The notes beneath the pieces were generated by a model. It did no database searches, was not told the origin of the DNA, and was given only the letters and a program-made list of their open reading frames with translations. Of a stretch of DNA of 64,000 bases, positions 57,401 through 64,000 are shown one piece after another. The translations under genes and the position numbers were made by a program. The DNA comes from Amoebophrya sp. A120 (taxonomy: Eukaryota > Sar > Dinophyceae > Syndiniales > Amoebophryaceae), in assembly GCA_905178155.1 (NCBI GenBank), contig CAJINV010000016.1:1-64000 (forward strand), in the 5' to 3' direction. How positions within the stretch are numbered: the first letter of the stretch is position 1; the number at the start of each line of letters is the position of its first letter.

Positions 57401-57645
57401 AAGGAGAGACTTCGGAGTTGCGGGAATGGAAGGAGCAAGCAAAACGCCCCGCAAACAAAAACGAGGAAGATAGGCACAACGAGCGGGACTTCTTCTTGCA
57501 CAATTTTCAGTTGCATCGCAAAATGGCGCAGTCGATACTCGGCGGCCCCAGTCTGGGATCGCTTGATGTGCACCTGGCGCTTCGAAGAGAAGCAGCGGCG
57601 TACGAAGCGAAGCTCCACCGAGCAGAGCAACGCGAGGACCCTTGA
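54450..57645 (+). CDS. Long charged protein of unknown function, possible secreted leader
   Basis: 951 residues, exons 54450-55740 and 56081-57645, joined across one diverged family F introner; the exon sum is an exact codon multiple. Near the N terminus MSLLSFLLAACAG (residue 23 onward) looks like a signal peptide if translation starts at that inner Met. A basic Gly/Ser/Arg-rich linker follows, then long stretches of Glu/Lys/Arg/Ala-rich helix such as EIREAAKQVEAEKRRAKAGQ. I recognise no domain. A short motif WFGARVFGAMEQRRNKDKEY may help a profile search. Without the introner model it would read as two separate genes. Confidence 0.6.
55741..56075. mobile_element. Introner, family F, diverged
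   Basis: 335 nt. The arms GGAAAAATTATCCCCTCACC and GGGGGAGATAATTTTTC pair. The flanks TCTGA and TCAAA match at three positions. Internal TTTGTNATGC cores are lost. Removal gives EEKRIRQIEEKV or a one-residue variant. Confidence 0.78.
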
Positions 57646-58980
57646 CGTGCTGGTTGCAACAAGACAAGCTCCAGGCCCAGCTCGCCCACGCCCGCCGTGG
57701 GCTGCTCCGACACAATCAAAAACCTAAGCCCCCTCCACTGCTTGATGATAGAGATTCGTATCGATATCCTGGGAGTTGTACAAAAAACGCGTGGCACTGC
57801 CTCATGTCGGGCCGCCACAAACAAGTGAGGAACAAATTGTTTCAGATTTTCACTAGCCAAACCAAAGCTGTAAAATATCTTCGATGAACTCCTTGTCCCT
57901 CATATGTTTTATGGGTTGATGTCGACGAGAAGCGCGTGATCCATGCGTAAATCGTAATAGATCCCACTTACAAGTAGAATCACGATCGGCAATTCAAATT
58001 CTAGGTCTGAAAGAAGTCTGTTGCGCCAGGCGTTGCGATTTCATTTCATTTTGATGTGTTTTTTTCCATTGCGGAATGGCGAATCACGCGCACGCTGTTT
58101 TGCGTAATGATTTTGCTCTGCGCAATTGTGATTGAAGAAGCAAAGAGACAATAGAAACAGTGGCACACCACAAAGATTTTTTGTAAAAAAATGGCGCGGC
58201 CTCGAAGCCGGCGATGAATGATGTAGTTGTCGTGTCAAACACACGACAAATCGCCTCAGTTGCTCTCCTGTGTAGTTGAAATTGTAGATGACACAGGAAA
58301 ACGAGCAGAGAATTATTATCATCTGCGTTATTTCATCCTCGAATTATTCTTGGATTCTCATGTGAGTTTTTCGTTTCTCATCTTTTGATCCATATGCCAT
58401 ATTCCATCCATAATCCCGAAAATCATCAGAATCTTGAGAATTCCAGGTTTCAATTCTTTGTTTCCAAAAATCATGATAATTTTCTGTTGATCAATTTTAC
58501 GCTCTGGCGCATCCGATGAGGGAATTTGGGTGGAATTTCGTGGAATTTCTCGGAGAAAAAAATTTCTCAGCGCCAGACCCGGAGCGTAGCAAACAGCCGT
58601 GCGGTCGCTGTGTGAAAGATTTTTCCGCAGGGACAGCAGCCGGCGTGTTCTCTTGCGCAGGTTATCGGGGTAGACTACCCGCGTCTCGTTCTGTCCAAAT
58701 ATGGGGGGCACATAATAGCAAGCGTGGGGAAACAGACAGCAGCGTCGTGCTCTTGAGGGTAGTCGAATCCCGATAACATGAAGCCTATATCTTGCGCCAA
58801 TTATTCGCAGCCCTGGACCCGAACTGCCCACGCAGGGCAAAGCTGTAGCTTTTTCGCCTGTTGCCCCTATTTTGGCGCCCGGTAGTGCAATGTGCCGCTT
58901 GGGTGTAGTGCCATATGTATCGGATATTTGTGCCCCGGACTTTGGAAGAGTTGTGTTGTCTTGTGGTTGATTCCGGGTGG

Positions 58981-59009
58981 GTCGCGACCTAGGTCGCGAC
59001 CTAGGTCGG
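58981..59009. repeat. 12-bp palindromic tandem repeat
   Basis: Two and a third copies of GTCGCGACCTAG; each unit contains the palindromes GTCGCGAC and CCTAGG. Confidence 0.9.
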
Positions 59010-59149
59010 AGGTCGTGTTAGTCCTCTGGATCCTCATGTTTGATATTTGCCAGAAATTTGTTTTCTTTTTGTTTTCCTTGTGTAGGAAATTTGTCTGGAA
59101 TTCATTTGGAATTTATCTGGAATTTGCCAGCCACGACGCTATGACGAAA

Positions 59150-59285
59150 TTCCCGAATTCTCTTAGCGAAATTCCAAAAAAATTCCAGACAAAATCCAAA
59201 AAAAGTGCTTCGAATTCCAAAAAAAAACCAGCAAACTCCAAGGAAAAAGCCAGCAAATTCCAAGCAAATTCCAAAGAGTTGCATT
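59150..59285. repeat. AAATTCCAA-rich repeat
   Basis: Many close copies of AATTCCAAA or AACTCCAAG separated by A runs. Confidence 0.8.
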
Positions 59286-60269
59286 TGGAAGGCAGGGGGT
59301 CCCGCGAACGTAGCCAGGGGCCTCGCCAAGGAAGGAATCCGAAAGGGCAAAAAGAAAACTTCTGTGTGGTCCTTCTGGCGTATTCGCCGGCCATTGGCGC
59401 AGAATTTGTGGCCCTTGTCGGACCCCACGCATATGGTAATATTGGAGGAGAGGCGCTGCATGGCTTCCGACTGTTATTGCCCTCATGCGGAGACACCCCG
59501 GGCGGATTTTGCTTCTAAAAGCTCGCTAAAATTTCCGGGATTTCAAAAATTCCGGGCGCCCTCTCCGTCTTGCCGCGGTGATTCTCGTTCCATCAGTCGG
59601 AGGGCCCCGGGGCCATTTTGGGCGCTAAAAAATTGCTAAATTTTGCGCGATTTTGAAAAAGTCCGGAGGCCGGCGCGTGATTAAGGGCGTCGCCTTTTCC
59701 AGGCCGGCCCGCCCCGTTTTGGCATTGGTGGTGGTGGGTTGCCTGCTCCGCCCCGGCAGCTGTGCGCAGTGGGCCCGCGTAATATTTCGCGCTCTCTCGG
59801 GCCGCCTCCCCTCCACCATTGAGACGCTTCGCGCGGGGCCGCGTTGGTTTTCGGGCTTCGCTGATTTTCCGCAGCCGCGAAGCCCTTGCGTTGCCCGTTT
59901 TCCTTTGTGGGCCACCGGGGCGCCCGGGCTTGGCAAGCACCACGCCGGCGGGCGGCCTAGCGAGCGCGGCCCCTCGTGTCTTTCCCGGCTCGGGTCCGAT
60001 GGGTTCCCGATGTCGGTAGGAGGCTGCTCTGACCTGGGTATTTGTTGGGTCCGGGCGCCGGGGATGTTTCGGCCCTTTGGTTAGCAGAAGGCGCGCGACC
60101 AGAGTCGTGCAAAAGGTCCGGGCACAACCATTGTCGCATCCTTCGCGAATTGCTAAAATGCCCGCTAAATCCGGACCGCAGGCGTTTTGGGAAGGATTTT
60201 GCGTTTTCGGCAGTTTTGGAGAAGGTTCCGGGCCCTTCACGGACCGCGCAGCCGCCCTTTTCCAGCAGG

Positions 60270-60435
60270 AATTTAGCAGGGTTTTTAGCAGGCATTTTTA
60301 GCACCCAAATTTGGCAGGATTTTTAGCAGGGATTTTTAGCACCCAAATTTAGCAGGTTTCTTAGCAGGATATTTAGCACCCCCAAAATAGCAGCCTATTT
60401 AGCAGCAAAAATAGCAGGAATTTTAGCAGGTTCTA
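60270..60435. repeat. TTTAGCAGG interspersed repeat
   Basis: More than ten copies of TTTAGCA followed by GG or CCC within about 165 bp. Confidence 0.88.
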
Positions 60436-60786
60436 AAATTTGCCGCATATTCGGGACCTCGCGGTCGTGTTGTCTGCAGTGATCGAAAGATTGCCGGCTG
60501 AGGTTTTGCATCGGGGGCGTGGCTCCTTAATGAAAAAGGGGTGAGCCGGCTCCTTTGATTTTGGGGCCGCGGCAGTGGGTTATCTGGCTCGGGCCGCGGG
60601 GTGTGTCGTTCCTTGTGTTGCGCACCCAATACCGAAACCCGGCGCCCCGCCACGCCCCCGCCGGGCCGCCTCTGTTGCCGCCCTAGCGTCGTTCCTTTGG
60701 GAGGTTTCTGGCTTGGCACTTTGGAAAAATAAGAAAAAAAATAGCGCGAATTTAGCAGGCCCAACCGCCCCGGGCCCTCCGGCTGA

Positions 60787-60979
60787 GTTCCAGACGAGTG
60801 GCAGGGCGCCCCGTCGCGCCCTGCCCAAGATCCCCGGGCTATTTTGCTTCGGAGGCCGGGCGGTTGGTCGGTGTTTCCTTGCNGTTCCAGACGAGTGGCA
60901 GGGCGCCCCGTCGCGCCCTGCCCAAGATCCCCGGGCTATTTTGCTTCGGAGGCCGGGCGGTTGGTCGGTGTTTCCTTGC
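60787..60979. repeat. Duplicate 96-bp segments separated by one N
   Basis: 60787-60882 and 60884-60979 appear identical, both running from GTTCCAGACGAG to GTTTCCTTGC. The single N at 60883 suggests two contig ends joined without merging their overlap. Confidence 0.9.
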
Positions 60980-61489
60980 GCCCCGGCGCTCTGCGATGTG
61001 ATTTAAAATTTAAAAATTTGGGCTGGTTTCCGCTTCAAAGGGCTTCACCAGGTTGAAAAGTATCTTGTTTGTTATTTCGTGGATTGGCGTAGCTTTGGGG
61101 TTGCATAGGTGGCAAGGCGCTTGGGTCATAGATGGGGAAGCAGCCTGCACCACACAGATGCGAAGCGGCACGTGTTCCGCGCACGCCGCCTCCTCGCATC
61201 CCGAAGAAAGAAGTGTTTGTTTGTCGCTGAGCGGAAGATGATGTTCTCGTTTTCGAACATGAACATCATTTCCATCTCACAAACAAATGTCTTGAGTGTG
61301 TGGTCTTTCATGTTCTTCCCGTGAGCCGGAACCGGAAGAATCTTCCGGTTCGGCTTCCGGTTTTGGTGTCCCGGATTCTTCTATTCCATCTTCTAAAATC
61401 GCCAAACAGGCGATTTTCAATGGGATTTCGCCTACCCGGCCACTTTAGAGGACTTTTAGAAGTCCGAAAATGGTCGGGCGGGCGAAAGA

Positions 61490-61715
61490 ATTAGAGGAAT
61501 TTTAGAGGACAGATTAGAGGCGCACTTTAGAGGGAAAATTAGAGGGGATTCTAGAAGGCTCTTTAAAAGGGCAAATTAGAGACGCGTTTTAGAGACGCGT
61601 TTTAGAGGCGCGTTTTAGAGACGCATTTTAGAGGAGTGTTTTAGAGACGCATTTTAGAGGCCACTTTTAGAGGACAATTTTAGAGGCCAGGATTAAAGGA
61701 TAGATTTTAGAAGGT
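61490..61715. repeat. TTTTAGAGG / TTTTAGAGACGCG repeat
   Basis: About fifteen units of TTAGAG followed by variable 3-10 nt, including a run of TTTTAGAGACGCG units. Confidence 0.88.
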
Positions 61716-62337
61716 CGCTCCGCGCGACCGCGAAGTAGCGCCACCTCCATGGTCGCATCGGAATGTCGCGGAAAATGTTTGCAACATTCCGATGCGAGTT
61801 CCATCGTGGTGTTGCCTCGTTCTGCCCCATCCTCTCCTCCACCGCCTACCTTTCTTGGGCTTGCCTTGTCCTCTATGGGTGCTGCTCCCTTTGCGTCGTC
61901 TCTTTCGCTTTCAGCTTGGGTTGCTTCTCCGACTCCATCCTTCCGCTTGATCCTTGCGTGGGCAAATCGGGTTGAGGCTTTTTCGATAAAACCGGAAAAA
62001 TTAGAGGGCTTTTAGAAGTGGAAACCGCCCGGGCGTTTTCCGCATGATTGCCCTGAGAGCCCGCGAAGCTTTATCTTGGTGCGAGTTGGCGCTTACGCGC
62101 TCCCCCCGGGTATCGTTTCTGGCCCATGACACAAAATCGGCGCACCTGGAAAAAAGGGCACGCCGAGAATAAAAAATACACAAAGAACGGCTGGGAGCCC
62201 GGGCGAGAAAACATCGCGCAGGTCTACCCAATGGACCAATGTTGCCAGGGCGAGGGACGTAGCGCCCTGCTGCCAATTTTCGAGACGCAAAATTCCACGA
62301 AATTCCGCTTTTAGTTATCTCATCGGAACGCGTCGCA

Positions 62338-62437
62338 NNNNNNNNNNNNNNNNNNNNNNNNNNNNNNNNNNNNNNNNNNNNNNNNNNNNNNNNNNNNNNN
62401 NNNNNNNNNNNNNNNNNNNNNNNNNNNNNNNNNNNNN
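62338..62437. other. Scaffold gap of 100 N
   Basis: Exactly 100 unknown bases, a usual placeholder for a gap of unknown size. Confidence 0.98.
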
Positions 62438-62902
62438 GGAGGTAGGCCCAGGACGCTTTACCCAGCCCCAACGGCGCGGTCCAACGGGCCGCTCGGGTTT
62501 AGGGATACCACATGGAAGGAACGAAACGAAAGACATATCTACCTCGGTAGATCCTTTTCGTGTAGTAACTGGGATTTGGGGTCCCCCGTTCGCACTATAT
62601 CGGCTGGCAGATCCGTAGAAGCTATTGCACGTTTGCGATCTCCTCCCCTAGAGTGGGGAGGAGCGATGTAGAGTCATCGATATGTGCGTCTGGGGGACGT
62701 AGGTTTAGGTGAATTCTTGCCCCACCCCCCCACCCGAGTGGCCGTATACGTCGTGCCGGTTCGTCCGGACAGACGTTTGGTGGTGAGGCGTGCTGGGCCT
62801 CGGTTTTGGGAGGTAGGCCCAGGACGCTTTACCCAGCCCCAACGGCGCGGTCCAACGGGCCGCTCGGGTTTAGGGATACCACATGGAAGGAACGAAACGA
62901 AA
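62438..62902. repeat. 94-bp direct repeat beside the scaffold gap
   Basis: 62438-62531 and 62809-62902 appear identical, from GGAGGTAGGCCC to GAACGAAACGAAA. The first copy starts at the edge of the gap. Confidence 0.92.
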
Positions 62903-64000
62903 TGATTCTTCGATATTCATCTCTGTGGATCATGATCATGGATTTCTCTATTCACATCTGATTCTTGGATATCTTGATATAATATATCAATCATATTCGA
63001 ATATATTCCAGATATGTGCTCTGTTTGTTTGTTTATGTTCATGTGTCAATGTGGGAATGTGTTTATTCACCTTTTTCTCTAGTGTTATTTCAATAAAAAT
63101 CCATTGTTGTTCTCGATTTCCAATGTTGATTTTCCAATGATTTTCAGAATTCGAGAAGATGAAAAATTCCATCAAAATAACAAAATAAAAAATCAAGAAA
63201 ATTCATAATCCTGATGAGATTCTGACACCATGAAAATTTTTCAAGAAAAATTGAAAAATCGGTTGCTTCTTCATTCCATTACATAAAAAAAAAAAAAGGA
63301 AAAATGGAAAAATTTGCGTCACATTTTTGAAAATGATCAATATTCATTCTAATCGGATATCTTCCAAAGAACATCCCGACTATTATCCACAAAAAAATCC
63401 AAACTGATCTAACCTCAACATTTTTTCATGAAAAATCATCGATCCAAAGAACTGAATTTTTCTTTTATAGAAATATTCATCATCTTTCTTTCTTTCTTTC
63501 CATGTCCGGGCATGGCTTCAAATGTTCAAGGCCCTAATTCATCATCTCCATCATCTTGATAACATAGAGAGGGATCATTAGGGGTTATTATGATTTATTT
63601 CAATTAACGATGATCATGATGATATTCAATTTATGATGAAGATGGTTCTATGAGATGAGAAAGAATCGAATCCATATCATCCATCATGGATTGTCATCAT
63701 AGAATTTTGCGAATGATTTTTCTTGGATATGTATTATACAACTTCATATTGAAATAGAATAGAGAAGCGAGATCGATGAATATTTTCAATCGTTTTTCTT
63801 GAGAGGCAGGACATATCACGCAGCGTATTGATCATGTATGCAATCAACTCAATTGCAATGGTATTTCATCGGTTGAGATTGTCTGTCTTTGACTTTGATT
63901 GTCGTAGAACACACAGCAGTAAATTGTGCTTGTCCAGCGCCAGCCCAAAAATCAGATGAGCATGTAATTGTAGGCGGTTCTCAATCTCCCATATAAAAAA
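62903..64000. other. AT-rich tail, nothing recognised
   Basis: AT-rich sequence with poly-A (63284-63297) and TTTC (63484-63499) runs. No gene, introner or inverted repeat is seen, and the texture differs from the rest of the window. Confidence 0.6.

Larger units (their letters stand above)
57646..62337. other. Gene-free repetitive region
   Basis: No supported gene. It contains AAATTCCAA-type repeats (59150-59280), a GC-rich block (59280-61000), TTTAGCAGG and TTTTAGAGG interspersed repeats and a single-N duplication. Open frames follow base composition only. Confidence 0.6.

Noticed and set aside
55885-57645. Independent 586-codon gene
   Set aside because: Its first about 65 codons lie in a diverged family F introner; the rest continues the frame of the upstream exon.
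59593-60240. 215-codon minus-strand frame
   Set aside because: Composition-driven frame in GC-rich DNA, with equal-length frames on the other strand.
62883-64000. Possible genes in the AT-rich tail
   Set aside because: Only short frames of about 70-85 codons without features; nothing supports coding.

Overview
This window looks like nuclear DNA of an alveolate protist, most likely a syndinian dinoflagellate parasite of the Amoebophrya type (inference). Three things point there. All nine recognisable genes lie on the + strand. Coding sequence is interrupted by about 65 short introner-like insertions with terminal inverted repeats. Those insertions cannot be spliced as GT-AG introns, although ordinary GT-AG introns sit in the same genes.

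Layout: 1-1812 intergenic; 1813-14988 a roughly 2,050-residue NHL-repeat protein with 31 introners and one ordinary intron; 16182-17983 a small unknown protein; 19655-21646 an intronless secreted GT1-like glycosyltransferase; 23137-24700 a syntaxin-type SNARE; 25623-27637 a small Cys-rich putative zinc protein; 29255-38234 a complete myosin heavy chain; 40935-47200 a BMT5-like (DUF2431) rRNA methyltransferase-domain protein; 50724-52498 a membrane-anchored methyltransferase-like protein; 54450-57645 a long charged unknown protein. From about 57.6 kb to the end there is no convincing gene, only GC-rich repeats, a 100-N scaffold gap and an AT-rich tail.

The main discovery is the introner system. 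Elements begin TAT and end ATA, have family-specific terminal inverted repeats, and are flanked by a 5-nt target-site duplication (TSD): 45 perfect, 14 with one mismatch, 6 poor. They make up about 16 kb, a quarter of the window. Removing an element plus one TSD copy restores the reading frame and conserved motifs, for example the myosin LAVNPY motif. Families are named here by their ends. A (16 copies, mostly 250-290 nt) carries TGTCTGGGTCTGGAA. B (15, mostly 145-180 nt) carries GCAAAAGTATCGTACTCGTA. C (6) carries GTGCACAACTC followed by a C-rich run. D (4, about 240 nt) carries GTTCTCAA and GTTACA. E (6, about 280-305 nt) carries AAAAACGTCCCCACCCCATA. F (4, about 330 nt) carries GGAAAAATCCCCCCTCCCC. 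G (3, about 305 nt) carries GTGTCAGGATCGAAAT. H (5, 155-220 nt) carries AAAAACTGTGTAAGTGTAA-like ends. I, J and L have one copy each and K has two; one short element is unclassified. Nearly all families share an internal word, TTTGTNATGC or its complement. One family C element has grown to 1.18 kb by taking in tandem repeats. Two family H elements sit just after stop codons.

Genes with recognisable conserved eukaryotic domains (NHL protein, SNARE, myosin, methyltransferase) are full of introners. The three genes with N-terminal hydrophobic leaders (glycosyltransferase, methyltransferase-like, charged unknown) have almost none. Intergenic DNA holds several dispersed repeat families. Coordinates of exons next to introners assume removal of the element plus its downstream TSD copy.
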